A stretch of DNA of 64,000 nt from the IMG/VR virus record IMGVR_UViG_3300017971_000201, positions 95,665-159,664 of that record. One strand, given 5' to 3'. Below are positions 7,803 to 16,681 of the stretch, piece after piece. The position numbers were made by a program, and so were the translations under genes. The notes under the pieces are model-generated. The model was not told where the DNA came from. It saw only the letters and a program-made list of their open reading frames with translations, and ran no database searches. Numbering within the stretch: position 1 is the first letter of the stretch; every line of letters begins with the position of its first letter. The stretch comes from a virus.

Positions 7803-9056
7803 CTACTCGATCCCCTTCATCGCCTCCATCGCGTCGTCCAGGTCTGCCGCGAGCGCCCGCAGGTCGTCGGCCGCGTCGTTGATGTCCGCCTCGCCCTCGG
7901 CGATCCGCTGGGCGACGGCCGCCGAGTCCTCGGCGATCGACTCGAGGTGCCGGCCCATCGCCACGCGGGGGTCGTCCTCCTTGTCCTCCTCGTCGAGCGT
8001 CTCGTCCTCGTTGACCTCCTCAGCGATCCGCTCGTAGAAGGTCGTGGACGTCTCGTAGATGCTCCTGAGACCGTCGATCAGCTCCTCGGCGGCCGAGTCG
8101 TCGCTCTGGACGGCCTCGCGCAGGTCGTTGAGGTTCTGGACCAGCTCGGAGATCGGGTTGCCCTGGGTCTCCACGTCGGCGGCCATCTTCTTGCCCTTGA
8201 TCCTGGCCTTGACGTCCATCGCCGTCACGCCCTGCTGCGCCTTGAGCCGCTTCTTGAGCGCCTTGCGCATCCTGGGGCTCGCCGACCGCATCTTCTTGCG
8301 GAACTCGGCCCTGGCCTGGGCGCCGGCCTTGAACTCGTGGCCGCCGATCATCATCCGACCACGCTTGGCTGCCTTGAAGGTCGACTTCTTCATCTTGCCG
8401 CGCTTGAGCAGCCGGCCCTTCTTGCGCCGGGCCTTCCTGAGCGCTCTCAGCGCACCGGCCCGCTTGGACGCCTCGTCGAGGACCCCGTCGGTGATGCACT
8501 CGTACGCCTCGATCACGCCGACCAGGTCGTCGTAGGACGGCGCGTCGTCGTCCTCGGTCATCGCCTGGAGGCCGTCGTAGAAGAACCCGAGCACCTCGGC
8601 GGCGGCCTCCATCTTGGGGTCGTCGATCTCCTCGTCCTCGTCCTTCTCCTCCTCGTCCTCGTCCTCGTCCTCGTCCTCTTCCTCGTCCACGCTCGACTCG
8701 AGCGCCTCGATGAAGACGTCCACGAACTCGTCGCTCTCGAGCGCCTCGTCGACCTGGTCCTCGTCCAGCTCGAGCGTCTCCATGAACTCGCCGACCGCCT
8801 CGAAGAACTCGTCCTCGTCGATCTCGATCTCCTCGTCCTCGTCCTCGGCGCGGACGTCGACCTCGGTCCTGGGAGTCTCATCGTCGTACTCCCGACCCTC
8901 GGTCTGCTCCTCCTGGCCCTCGTCCTCGTCCTCGTCCTCGTCGTCACCGCCCTTGGACGACGGGCAAGCATCGGCCTCGGCGAGAAGGTGGCCCATTCCG
9001 AGAGCCTGGAGATCCTCCTCGATCGTGGTCTGGGGTCCGTGGTCTCCCAGCATCAT
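7803..9056 (-). CDS. Acidic scaffold-like head protein
   Basis: 417 aa. Residues about 35-150 are extremely Asp/Glu-rich with repeated EDEDEDE runs, a Lys/Arg-rich centre follows (about 190-280), then a helical C-terminus rich in Ala/Glu/Asp. No catalytic motif is seen. Charge segregation and position between portal and protease suggest a prohead core or scaffold component, cleaved or expelled during maturation. That is inference from context. ATG start, second ATG immediately after, GGAG site upstream. Confidence 0.75.
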   Translation of the reverse strand: MMLGDHGPQTTIEEDLQALGMGHLLAEADACPSSKGGDDEDEDEDEGQEEQTEGREYDDETPRTEVDVRAEDEDEEIEIDEDEFFEAVGEFMETLELDEDQVDEALESDEFVDVFIEALESSVDEEEDEDEDEDEEEKDEDEEIDDPKMEAAAEVLGFFYDGLQAMTEDDDAPSYDDLVGVIEAYECITDGVLDEASKRAGALRALRKARRKKGRLLKRGKMKKSTFKAAKRGRMMIGGHEFKAGAQARAEFRKKMRSASPRMRKALKKRLKAQQGVTAMDVKARIKGKKMAADVETQGNPISELVQNLNDLREAVQSDDSAAEELIDGLRSIYETSTTFYERIAEEVNEDETLDEEDKEDDPRVAMGRHLESIAEDSAAVAQRIAEGEADINDAADDLRALAADLDDAMEAMKGIE

Positions 9057-9060
9057 GGTC

Positions 9061-9897
9061 CTACTCCTTCGTTTCGTTCGCGTTGTCTTGCTCGGCCAGG
9101 CTCGAGAGGAACTTGGCTCCCATCAGAAGGTGGCTCGCCATACTGGACACGCCCTCGTAGACGCCGGCCAGCTCGGCCTCGTCATCGCGGCTCGCAGCAT
9201 CGAGCGCCTGGATGGCGTACTTCATGTCCGCCGCGATGTCCCGAGCGGCCTCCTCGATCTCCTTCGAGGTACCCTCGGCCTTGGAGAGCAGCTGGATCGA
9301 CTCGGCCGTGCTCTTGGCGGCCGTGGTCAGCGCTGCCCGGAGATCATCGACGCTCCCCGGCAGGTCGTGAGCGCGAGGGGCGGGGATCTCGATCTGTGCG
9401 TCCTCGCCGACTCCCTCGCGCACGACCTTGTGCCACCAGGCGTCCCGCTGGATGGAACGCTTGGACACCTCGGTCGCGACCTGCTCGCCGAGATCGCCTT
9501 TGTAGTTGAGCGCATTGGCGATGCCCGCAACCAGCGGTATCGCCGCGTCGTAGTCGTCCGCCAGGATCATGGAGACAGCCGCCTTGGCCGTTTCCATGAC
9601 CTCGGCTCCGACGTCCCCCACCTTGTCGGGGATGTCGAAGACCTCCACCTCGCCCAACTCGATCTTGCCGTCCTCTTCCTCGATCCGCACGCGCATCAGG
9701 ATGCCGTTCTTCTCGGCGAGCGCGTGGTGAGGATACGTCGCGAGGAGCTGAGCCGGTCCGGCTGCCCACTCGGAGCTGGCTAACGCCTCCGCAATACGAT
9801 CACGTCGGAACTCGAGCGACCCCTCTCGCAGATGGGAGAGAACATCCTCGGCCTGCCTCACGTTCCGCAGGAGACTGATGATGGCTGCATCCTTCAC
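9061..9897 (-). CDS. Hypothetical head-module protein
   Basis: 278 aa, mostly helical, function not recognised. It lies between portal and scaffold-like genes, so a structural or assembly role is likely. GTG start with GGGAGGGAG upstream and its own TAGAAA promoter candidate in the 60-nt gap behind the portal gene. Confidence 0.7.
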   Translation of the reverse strand: MKDAAIISLLRNVRQAEDVLSHLREGSLEFRRDRIAEALASSEWAAGPAQLLATYPHHALAEKNGILMRVRIEEEDGKIELGEVEVFDIPDKVGDVGAEVMETAKAAVSMILADDYDAAIPLVAGIANALNYKGDLGEQVATEVSKRSIQRDAWWHKVVREGVGEDAQIEIPAPRAHDLPGSVDDLRAALTTAAKSTAESIQLLSKAEGTSKEIEEAARDIAADMKYAIQALDAASRDDEAELAGVYEGVSSMASHLLMGAKFLSSLAEQDNANETKE

Positions 9898-9918
9898 GGC
9901 GGGATCTCCCTCCCTAAC

Positions 9919-9924
9919 TTTCTA
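9919..9924 (-). promoter_or_regulatory. -10 candidate TAGAAA
   Basis: TAGAAA, then 6 nt, then a short leader with GGGAGGGAG before the GTG at 9897. Variant of the recurring TAGAAC element, inside the head operon. Confidence 0.4.
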
Positions 9925-9959
9925 CGGTCTACATCTATCCTGCGCAACTAGGTTTGCGC

Positions 9960-12900
9960 CTACTGACCGTGGAATCTTCGGGTCATCGCGAGCAGCTCCT
10001 TCCGGGAGAACTTCCCGGATGGCGGAGCGGACATGCTGCCGCCGTTGGTTCGGCGCAGCAGGCCACGGACCTCCTCGAAGAACGCGCGCCGCTCGTGCTC
10101 GCGCCTGGCGAAGCCTTTGTCGCCCTCCAACAGACGATTGAGCTTGTCCGAGATCTCGGAGTGCCGGCGGCTCGACTCCCTGTACTTCCATTCCTCGAGA
10201 CGTCGCTCGTAGTCGTAGCGCTTCCACTCCTCTGGCGTCGGTTTCTTCCCCTTGCCGACCGCCGGGGCCTTGGGCTTGGGCGACGGCTTGGGCGCCGGCT
10301 TAGGGGTTCCCTCCTCCTCCTCCGGCGGCGCTTTCTCTGGCGCCTCCTCCGGCGGAGCCTCCTCCGGCTCTTCCTCCCCGCCCGGCGGCGGGGCCTCTGG
10401 CGGCCCGCCCTGGCCGCCGCCCATCGCGTAGCTGGGCAGATCGCCGGCCTGCTCCTCCTCGGAGTCCTTCTTCTGTTGCTTCTCGATCTCCTTGATCTCC
10501 TCCTCGGAGAACTTGAGGATGTTCTCCTGGATCCAGCGGGTGCTCACCCACGGCTGAATCCGGCTCGCGTAGTCAGCTGCCGCGTTCATGGTCTCGTAGG
10601 CCGCCAGCTCCCAGATCCCCGAGGGCACGGTCATCTCGATCGTGAACTCGGGCTTCCAGGGATCGCGCACGCCGCGAGCGGCCAGGTGCGTGCGAATGAC
10701 CCTCTCCCAGCCGATCTTCAGCTCGCGCTGGAGATTCAGGGTCACCCGGGCCGCGCGAACGTCGTCGTTCGACAGAATCGACTTCGACGGCGGGGCCTCG
10801 TCCTTGCCCAGGTAGGCGCGCGGGACCTTCAGTGTCGCGTGGAGCATCTGCTTGAAGTACTCGACATCATCGACGGCCTGGTAGTCCGGGCCGGAGAGGA
10901 CGTCCACCCTGGCCAGCTCGCGGCCCTCGCGAACGGCGATGAAGAAGTCCTCGTCACGGGCGAGAGGGTTGTAGCGGAGATCCAGCCGGCCGGATCGGGG
11001 GTTGACCATCCGCTTCTTCTTGAGGTCCCGCTTCGCCTTCTGAAGGAATGCGCCGACCTGGTCGGACGGGATGTCGGTCGTGTCGATGTAGTAGGCGTAA
11101 CGAGCTGGCGCGCGCGTGTTGTGCACCACGCACCCGTCCGCGACGAAGTTGTGCTCGTCGGCCTCGACACCGATGTCATAGATGTCATCTGTCTCGATTT
11201 CCTCGACGCCGCGAATCACCTCTGTCTTCGCCTGGGGCTTGAAGGAGACGTCCAAGCAATAGGACGTGCTGGTCGGAAGCGGCTTGCTGGAGCCTTTGAT
11301 CGTTCGACCGCCCGCTCGCGTACGAGACCAAACGAAGGTGGCGACCAGCCCGAGTTGCATGGCCAGCTCGCGCACATCCTCCAACAGCTGCTTGTTGCAC
11401 ATCTCGAAGCGAGCGCGCTCGTAGCGCGTCTTCCTTCCCTCCTTGCGGGGCTTGATGTGTGCGTCCGCGTCGGCAAGCCCTCGGATCATGGCCAGCTTGA
11501 GCTTGGGATGCGCTCGGAAGATCCACTCCGGCAGACGCTTGTGGTGGGCGCCGGGGACGAACCCGTTGAGCGTCATGAACTCAGCGAACTTGCCGGAAAC
11601 GATCGTGTAGGCGCCTAGCCGGTGGCCGGTATCGCCGACCAGCTTGACTGGCGCATATTTCTCGAAGAGAGCCTTGTACTGCTCGTTGATGTCCTGGTGC
11701 GCCCCAAGCGCGAACCCGGTCTCGTTCTGAGCAACGTGAGCCTCAGAGTGACCTGGGCGCAGCTTATGAGTGCGGGTGGCGACGAACCCGTCCCCGAGCA
11801 TGAACCCCCACCACCGCGCGAAATCCGCGTCGGCGGTTTCCGGGACCGTGATCCCTGTAACAGGAGTGCCGCGCTCACCGCCCCAGTGCTCCTCGATCTC
11901 CAGATGCTCTGGGCCGTGACCGTTGGCTTCCAGCAACGCTACGGCAGTATCGGTCTTGAGGTCATAGTCGCCGGCGAAGAAGTCGCGTGCCCGGCAGTGA
12001 TGCACACCGACCTGCTTCGCAATCTTGGGGTAGGGCATGGTCCGCTCGACAGCCCCGACGAGTCGCGCCTTGCTGTGGAGCTGCGGCCTTTCGAGGTAGA
12101 TCTCCTCCCAGTCGTCTTCGTTCTTGGAAGGGGTGACGAACCTGTGCACGCCAGGCTCAAGGTTCTGGACCTCCACGTAGTCCAGCCGGCGGATCTGGGG
12201 AATACCCTTGCCCCGGCCGACAACCGTCTCGACCAGAACAGGGTGCGTCCTGTTGGCGAAGATCTCCCTGTGGTCGCTGAAGACGCGGAAGATCTTGTCC
12301 TGGCCGTTGTGCTTCTTGTAGACGACCTTCGTCTTCTTCAGCCGGTGATCGTTGCCCGGATCGGTGTAGGAGTAGACCTCATCTCCCTCCTGTAGATCCT
12401 TGATTGCCTTACGGCCGTCTGGCGTCCAGATCTGAGAGTCTCCGCGCAAGCAGAGCTTGTAGATCAAGACCGAGTCCTCGAGCATCACCAGCCGCTTCCA
12501 GATCCAGCGAGCGCCCTCAGCGACCGAGACGCCGTAAGGCGACCGCCGCCGCGTCGCGCGCAGGCGGAAGTGGGCAACCTGCCAGTCCTCGAACAGGGCG
12601 AGACTCCTGGGGATCTCGACGTTGCCGGCGAGCATCCGCCGCAGCTCTTGGCTGTTCGCGGTGAACTGGCCGGTGACGTCCTGCACGAAGCCGATCAGAC
12701 CGCCGTCCAGACGCTCGACCCGGCGCATCGTGGGAACCGGGAGCGTATTGGTCCCGACGATCCCGTTCTCGGTAATGAGCAGCTCGAGGTAGTCGTTGCC
12801 CATCATCCCGAGGCCGTAAGCCTGTGGCCAGATCTCGTCCTCGACCCGCAGGATCCGGTGCATCAGGTCATTGCCCAGGCCCTTGAGAGCGTCGTCCTCC

Positions 12901-13202
12901 GACATGACCCAGATGCAGCGGCCGTCCTTGACCGAAGGCTGGGTCGCGTCGTTGGCAAAGTAGTGGAAGGCGCTGTTGATGTCCGGGTACTCCTCCATCG
13001 CCTCGTAGTCGGCAAACCGATCCATGAGCGACTGGGAGACGGTGAGCAGACCGCCGATGTCCTCGCGCCCCCAGACCGTGAACATGCTCGGCACGTGGTG
13101 ACGCATCGCCGCGACAGACGGAGAGTCGGCCTTGGCCCGCTCCTCCTGTGGAGCGCCGAATACGTTTCGGAGCGCCTTGACCGCCCTATCACGGAGGGCC
13201 AT
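9960..13202 (-). CDS. Portal protein, T4 gp20-like, intein-containing
   Basis: 1,080 aa precursor containing a 445-aa intein (residues 251-695); mature length 635 aa. Forms the dodecameric DNA-entry ring at the head vertex. The join YKL/TRAPARYAYYIDT restores the gp20-family segment (RAPxxRxFYID) with IPSDQVGAFLQKAKRDLKKK and the PRSGRLDLRYNPLARDEDFF block. The C-terminal 150 residues are Pro/Glu-rich (EEPEEAPPEEAPEKAPPEE) and then basic, a long tail compared with T4. ATG start; overlaps the Hint-HNH gene by 14 nt. Confidence 0.93.
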   Translation of the reverse strand: MALRDRAVKALRNVFGAPQEERAKADSPSVAAMRHHVPSMFTVWGREDIGGLLTVSQSLMDRFADYEAMEEYPDINSAFHYFANDATQPSVKDGRCIWVMSEDDALKGLGNDLMHRILRVEDEIWPQAYGLGMMGNDYLELLITENGIVGTNTLPVPTMRRVERLDGGLIGFVQDVTGQFTANSQELRRMLAGNVEIPRSLALFEDWQVAHFRLRATRRRSPYGVSVAEGARWIWKRLVMLEDSVLIYKLCLRGDSQIWTPDGRKAIKDLQEGDEVYSYTDPGNDHRLKKTKVVYKKHNGQDKIFRVFSDHREIFANRTHPVLVETVVGRGKGIPQIRRLDYVEVQNLEPGVHRFVTPSKNEDDWEEIYLERPQLHSKARLVGAVERTMPYPKIAKQVGVHHCRARDFFAGDYDLKTDTAVALLEANGHGPEHLEIEEHWGGERGTPVTGITVPETADADFARWWGFMLGDGFVATRTHKLRPGHSEAHVAQNETGFALGAHQDINEQYKALFEKYAPVKLVGDTGHRLGAYTIVSGKFAEFMTLNGFVPGAHHKRLPEWIFRAHPKLKLAMIRGLADADAHIKPRKEGRKTRYERARFEMCNKQLLEDVRELAMQLGLVATFVWSRTRAGGRTIKGSSKPLPTSTSYCLDVSFKPQAKTEVIRGVEEIETDDIYDIGVEADEHNFVADGCVVHNTRAPARYAYYIDTTDIPSDQVGAFLQKAKRDLKKKRMVNPRSGRLDLRYNPLARDEDFFIAVREGRELARVDVLSGPDYQAVDDVEYFKQMLHATLKVPRAYLGKDEAPPSKSILSNDDVRAARVTLNLQRELKIGWERVIRTHLAARGVRDPWKPEFTIEMTVPSGIWELAAYETMNAAADYASRIQPWVSTRWIQENILKFSEEEIKEIEKQQKKDSEEEQAGDLPSYAMGGGQGGPPEAPPPGGEEEPEEAPPEEAPEKAPPEEEEGTPKPAPKPSPKPKAPAVGKGKKPTPEEWKRYDYERRLEEWKYRESSRRHSEISDKLNRLLEGDKGFARREHERRAFFEEVRGLLRRTNGGSMSAPPSGKFSRKELLAMTRRFHGQ
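11118..12452 (-). mobile_element. Intein with LAGLIDADG endonuclease in the portal gene
   Basis: 445 residues from C251 (CLRGDSQIWTPDGRKAIKDL) to CVVHN, followed by Thr as +1 residue. Block B is NRTHPVLV; endonuclease motifs are WWGFMLGDGFVA and IRGLADADAH; the block F region is IYDIGVEADEHNFVADG. All splice-junction residues are present, so it should splice. Confidence 0.94.
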
Positions 13203-13923
13203 CTAGTTCTCCAGTCTCGTCGCCGACGTCCAGGAAGATCTCGGTCGCCGAAACGCTCGAGCAGTCTTGCGGCAGGACGTCATATACATCTTCCTCTTCG
13301 ATCCATGGCTCGCAACCGGCAACCTTGTGATTGCCAGGCATGATCTGTCGCTGGAGATCGAGAAGTCGATGCAGTTTGCTCCGGTTCCCCTTCCGTGGGG
13401 TACCGTCGATGTAGAGGTTGTCCGGGTGGCAGTTGTCAGGGTTGCCGTCCTTATGCTTCACCCGAAGCCCAGGAACGAGGGCATCGCCGGAGGCCCATTC
13501 ATACACCATTCTGGCGACGCTCCGCCATCTTTTCCGGTCGCTCGCGCAAGCCGCGTGCTTCCAGTGATCGGTCACCTGCCTGAAGGTCGGGTAGCCGCCC
13601 TGCTTGATACGACCGAGGTAGAGCGGAACCAGGCTCGTGCACGGCTTGAGATCGGCCGCCCGAACGGTCTCGACTCTCCTCGGCTCCCAGTTGGTGAACA
13701 CCAGGAAGCGCTGGTCGGCGCTGACCCGCAAGCTGCGGCCGTTGTCGAGAACGACGCGGTATGTCTGTGCGCGGGTGGGCGTGTGCGGAATGTAGACCCG
13801 GCCAGCGGCGATCTTCGCACCGTTCCAGGAGAAGACGTAGACGGGCTCGTCGGCGTTAGCGATGCGGACGGCGGTCTGGGGACCGCTCATGGTGTGGATG
13901 ATCGTGTCGCCGGCGATACTCAC
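13189..13923 (-). CDS. Free-standing Hint-domain protein with HNH motif
   Basis: 244 aa. GTG start in GTGA overlap with the upstream gene. The N-terminus (SIAGDTIIHTMSGPQ) resembles intein block A, with Ser in place of Cys directly after the initiator Met; RVSADQRFLVFTNWEP resembles block B. Residues about 150-185 (VKHKDGNPDNCHPDNLYIDG) match the HNH nuclease core. The C-terminal block F is degenerate (VYDVLPQDCSSVSATE) and the terminal His-Asn is missing, with no host protein around it. Probably a homing nuclease derived from an intein, not able to splice. It sits directly before the portal gene. Confidence 0.75.
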   Translation of the reverse strand: MSIAGDTIIHTMSGPQTAVRIANADEPVYVFSWNGAKIAAGRVYIPHTPTRAQTYRVVLDNGRSLRVSADQRFLVFTNWEPRRVETVRAADLKPCTSLVPLYLGRIKQGGYPTFRQVTDHWKHAACASDRKRWRSVARMVYEWASGDALVPGLRVKHKDGNPDNCHPDNLYIDGTPRKGNRSKLHRLLDLQRQIMPGNHKVAGCEPWIEEEDVYDVLPQDCSSVSATEIFLDVGDETGELDGPP

Positions 13924-14405
13924 TGCGCCTCCTCGTCTGCCGAGACGACAACTCCCTCGCAAACGAGGTTATGCGCATCGGTGGCGACGTGAAAGACTCG
14001 CGCTCTGCCAGCTGGAATGGGGTCGCCCGCAACCATCACGTGACCGGTCGAGAAGGCTGTGAGCATGAACTGGTCGGAAACGCCAGTACCGGCGGAGGGG
14101 CTGACGATCTTGTCACCTTCCTTCAGGTCACGGGCCTCGGCGTAGCCGACCGTCGTGAGCACCTTGTACTCCGGCGTGCAGCGGATCTTGCGGAGGTTGG
14201 AGAGCAGCACCTCGACGACCTCGACCTCACCGGTCAGGCGGGGGTGCTGAGCCGCGACCTTGACGATCCGCCTCTTCTTCGTGTCGTAGGCGAGGATCTG
14301 CGGCTGCTCTCCCGTTTGCGCGAGCCTCTCGATCGGGGTCCGCGAGATGATCGAACCGTCGGCCGTGTAGATGAGAACGCCTTCAGCCAGACCCCGCTGA
14401 TTCAC
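13920..14405 (-). CDS. Free-standing Hint-domain protein without nuclease
   Basis: 161 aa, GTG start. Intein-like blocks are visible: TADGSIISRTPIERLA (A-like), IRCTPEYKVLTTVGYAEARD (B), VFHVATDAHNLVCEGVVV (F). Cys1 and the terminal HN plus nucleophile are absent and there are no flanking exteins, so it resembles a mini-intein stripped of splicing residues. Downstream overlap (GTGA) with the Hint-HNH gene indicates the two are translated together. Role unknown. Confidence 0.7.
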   Translation of the reverse strand: MNQRGLAEGVLIYTADGSIISRTPIERLAQTGEQPQILAYDTKKRRIVKVAAQHPRLTGEVEVVEVLLSNLRKIRCTPEYKVLTTVGYAEARDLKEGDKIVSPSAGTGVSDQFMLTAFSTGHVMVAGDPIPAGRARVFHVATDAHNLVCEGVVVSADEEAQ

Positions 14406-14959
14406 TACTTTCCCTTCGCGTGCCTGTACGCTCGCGCCTCGTCCTTCGTCGGCAGCTTGAAGGACGGCAGCGCAGCCAACTTGACAACGTCGGGGATCGA
14501 CATCTTGACGATGACATTCGGCTCGCCGCTGTAGCCTCTGGTACTCTCCACGCTCGCCGACTTGATGCCTGCCGCCTTGAGCTTCTTCTCCAGCAGCCGC
14601 TTGTAGCCGCCAGCCTTGATGGTCGTCGCCGACTGCGTGGTCACACGTGTGTGAACGAGACTCTTGCCGGCCTTCTCCGACCAGGTCTCCCCAGTGTGCC
14701 GGCCAAGCAGACCCCTCTTCTCCAGGCGCGCCAGCGTCTTTTCGACCTGCTTCTTGCCGGCCTCCGCCTTCACGGTCAGCCCTTGCCGGCGCATGGTCTT
14801 GATGATCGCAGCCACGGTCTTGCCATAGAACCCGCGCGGTCCATAGCCGGACGCGCCTTTCGTCGCCCGCGCAGCGTCAAGCACCTGTCGCTCGAACTCG
14901 GTGAGGTCTGGCGGATCGTCGTACCCGCCGCCTTCCATGATCCGGTCGTAGAGACTCAC
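14405..14959 (-). CDS. Hypothetical protein, possible winged helix
   Basis: 184 aa. GTG start chosen for its GTGA overlap with the upstream stop. Residues about 15-85 (TEFERQVLDAARATKG...QVEKTLARLEKRGLLGR) look like a winged-helix DNA-binding unit. The C-terminal half is basic, ending RAYRHAKGK. No family recognised. Member of the small-gene cluster just upstream of the head operon. Confidence 0.6.
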   Translation of the reverse strand: MSLYDRIMEGGGYDDPPDLTEFERQVLDAARATKGASGYGPRGFYGKTVAAIIKTMRRQGLTVKAEAGKKQVEKTLARLEKRGLLGRHTGETWSEKAGKSLVHTRVTTQSATTIKAGGYKRLLEKKLKAAGIKSASVESTRGYSGEPNVIVKMSIPDVVKLAALPSFKLPTKDEARAYRHAKGK

Positions 14960-15321
14960 GTTGACTGTCCTCCTATCGCCGCCTTGAGACGATCGCGAAA
15001 GATGTTCAGCGATCGGTAGAGGTAAGGCCACAGCCGATTCAACCTGGCTTCGAGATCGGACTCCGAAACATCCGGGTCATCGCTGACCCGCTTCCTGAGA
15101 TCCTTCACGAAGTCGTCGGCCACGCGCTGGGCGAGCAGCTTATCTCCCGCGAGCACCGGTGAGAGATCGAAGTCGATCGCAGACTCGCGGATCATCTCGT
15201 CGACCAGCTCGGCCTCTGTCGTCTCCGGCGCCGGCGGACCCATCGCCTTTCGGCGAATGTAGACCAGACGCTTTCTGATCTCCGGCCGCCGGGCCATCGT
15301 CTCGTCGAGCGGCTCCCCCAT
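14956..15321 (-). CDS. Hypothetical helical protein
   Basis: 121 aa; ATG at 15321 in ATGA overlap with the upstream gene. Helical and charged (RVADDFVKDLRKRVSDDPD). No family recognised. Translationally coupled on both sides. Confidence 0.6.
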   Translation of the reverse strand: MGEPLDETMARRPEIRKRLVYIRRKAMGPPAPETTEAELVDEMIRESAIDFDLSPVLAGDKLLAQRVADDFVKDLRKRVSDDPDVSESDLEARLNRLWPYLYRSLNIFRDRLKAAIGGQST

Positions 15322-15644
15322 CACTTCACCTTCCCGGCCGGAGGTACCGTGCGGACGATCTTCCAGGTCTTCTTGCTGTAGCGGGTCTTCTTCCAGGCGG
15401 CGCGCTCTGCCATTCGCTCCGCGCTCGCCTTCACCTTGATCGGCTTCTTCACGATGCCGTTGGTGAAGATCACGGTCCACTCGCCCGTGCGAGCCATGCG
15501 CTGGAGTCGAGAGCGCATCCCCAGCTCGGAGTACGAGAACTTGTCGCGCTCTCCAGGGAGCAGCGGGAAGCGGGGAGACGGCATCGGCTCCATGCGCGTT
15601 TCGTCGATCCAGCTGAGCGTCTTCAGCGGTCGGCGCTTCATCAC
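15321..15644 (-). CDS. Hypothetical small basic protein
   Basis: 107 aa, strongly basic (KKPIKVKASAERMAERAAWK, then KTRYSKKTWK). GTG or the next ATG may start it; GGAG lies just upstream. Function unknown. Confidence 0.55.
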   Translation of the reverse strand: MMKRRPLKTLSWIDETRMEPMPSPRFPLLPGERDKFSYSELGMRSRLQRMARTGEWTVIFTNGIVKKPIKVKASAERMAERAAWKKTRYSKKTWKIVRTVPPAGKVK

Positions 15645-15687
15645 CAGGTCATCTCCAGGCAGCGAGGATAGCAGATCAGCTCGACCG

Positions 15688-16134
15688 CTACTCCTCTCCG
15701 GCCTCCGTCTGGTTGTGGTACTCCTCCCAGTTGTCCGGCTTCTTCTCCCCGTAGGGGATCGCCAGCCGCTCTTCGATGAGCACCTCGTTGATCGTCCTCG
15801 GCGGCGAGCTGGCCGGTAGGAAGATGTCAGCGATCCATCGGCCGAAGTTGCCGGTCTTGTAGGTGCGGATCATGCACTCGCGGCCCTCGACCAGCTCGAT
15901 CACGCGTTCCTTGGCCTCGTTCGCCAGGGCACGTTCGGCCTCCTTCTGCTCGGGCGACCCACGGCGCGGCCGGATCTCGGGCGCGTCTACCCGCGCGAGC
16001 CGGAGTCGCTCGGTCCGATAGTTCCCAAAGCCCGCGTCCGCCATCACTTCGACAGTGTCGCCATCGATCACACGTGTCACTATCGCCCGGTAGTGCCACA
16101 GGCGCGAATCCGACAGAGAGAACTTAGGCCGCAT
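15688..16134 (-). CDS. Thermonuclease (staphylococcal nuclease-like)
   Basis: 148 aa; ATG at 16134 chosen because AAGGGA precedes it and an upstream extension would run far into the HNH gene. SNase-fold signature in order: RVIDGDTVEVMAD (calcium-binding Asp), ERLRLARVDAPEIRPRRG (Arg and Glu of the active site) and GNFGRWIADIFL (second Arg). Hydrolyses DNA or RNA to 3'-phosphates. No signal peptide, so it would act in the infected cell, for example on host DNA; that role is inference. Overlaps the broken HNH gene by 11 nt. Confidence 0.88.
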   Translation of the reverse strand: MRPKFSLSDSRLWHYRAIVTRVIDGDTVEVMADAGFGNYRTERLRLARVDAPEIRPRRGSPEQKEAERALANEAKERVIELVEGRECMIRTYKTGNFGRWIADIFLPASSPPRTINEVLIEERLAIPYGEKKPDNWEEYHNQTEAGEE

Positions 16135-16503
16135 CTTGGTCCCTTTCCCACGAAACGACGTCCTTACGCCTGCCACAGTGCAGTACATCATGGCACGGCT
16201 CGCACAACGTGACCCCATTGGCCACATCGTTGATCGCCGCGTGCGCTCGCAGAAAAGCTACGGCCCGCGTCCGATCGTCCTCTGTTTCAAGCGCCCGCCT
16301 GGTCAGCAACTCATCCACAATCGCGCCGAGCCTCCTGATGTGGTGAGCGCGAAGATTCCCTCCGCACGGGCAACCTCTCTTAGCGACAGGCCGTCGACCA
16401 CGTACCGCTGGCGGAACCACGACCGATTGGCGATCGGGCCTCCCTTCCACGCCGGATTCAACTCACCGGCCGGATTCCACGTGTGCCCGCCGTGTCCGGT
16501 CAC
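16124..16503 (-). pseudogene. HNH homing endonuclease, frameshifted
   Basis: Two frames together make a typical short phage HNH protein. The first (from GTG at 16503) reads HTWNPAGELNPAWKGGP and then GLSLREVARAEG, a NUMOD-like start and helix-turn-helix. The second reads CPCGGNLRAHHIRRLG and NGVTLCEPCHDVLHCG, the HNH core. The switch falls near 16355-16375 and needs an indel. Either a decayed homing nuclease or a sequence error. The complete protein would be about 125 aa. Confidence 0.65.
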
Positions 16504-16544
16504 CTAGTCGCCTAAGTCCAGCATCGTCGTAACCCCCATAGTCA

Positions 16545-16566
16545 CGTAGGACCATGACATCCTACG
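16545..16566. terminator. Stem-loop in divergent intergenic region
   Basis: CGTAGGA-8 nt-TCCTACG, 7-bp stem without a T tract, in the 178-nt gap between the minus-strand HNH gene and the plus-strand operon. Confidence 0.3.
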
Positions 16567-16610
16567 GCTAGAGGCCATTCATGGCGAGCACAAGTCCAGT
16601 CGGTGGAGCT

Positions 16611-16619
16611 GGGTAGAAC
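16611..16619 (+). promoter_or_regulatory. Extended -10 promoter GGGTAGAAC
   Basis: Perfect copy about 60 nt before the GTG at 16682; expected to drive the plus-strand operon 16682-19406, which has GGAAGGAG before its first gene. The implied leader is long for this genome. Confidence 0.55.
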
Positions 16620-16681
16620 ATCCAGAGAAAAGTCGTGAGAACCAGGGCCGAGGTTGTTGAGAGGGTTGGAAGGAGTCAACC

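Noticed and set aside
14405-14959. Antitoxin or regulator assignment for the winged-helix-like gene
   Set aside because: No toxin partner or operator seen; only the fold pattern is suggestive.
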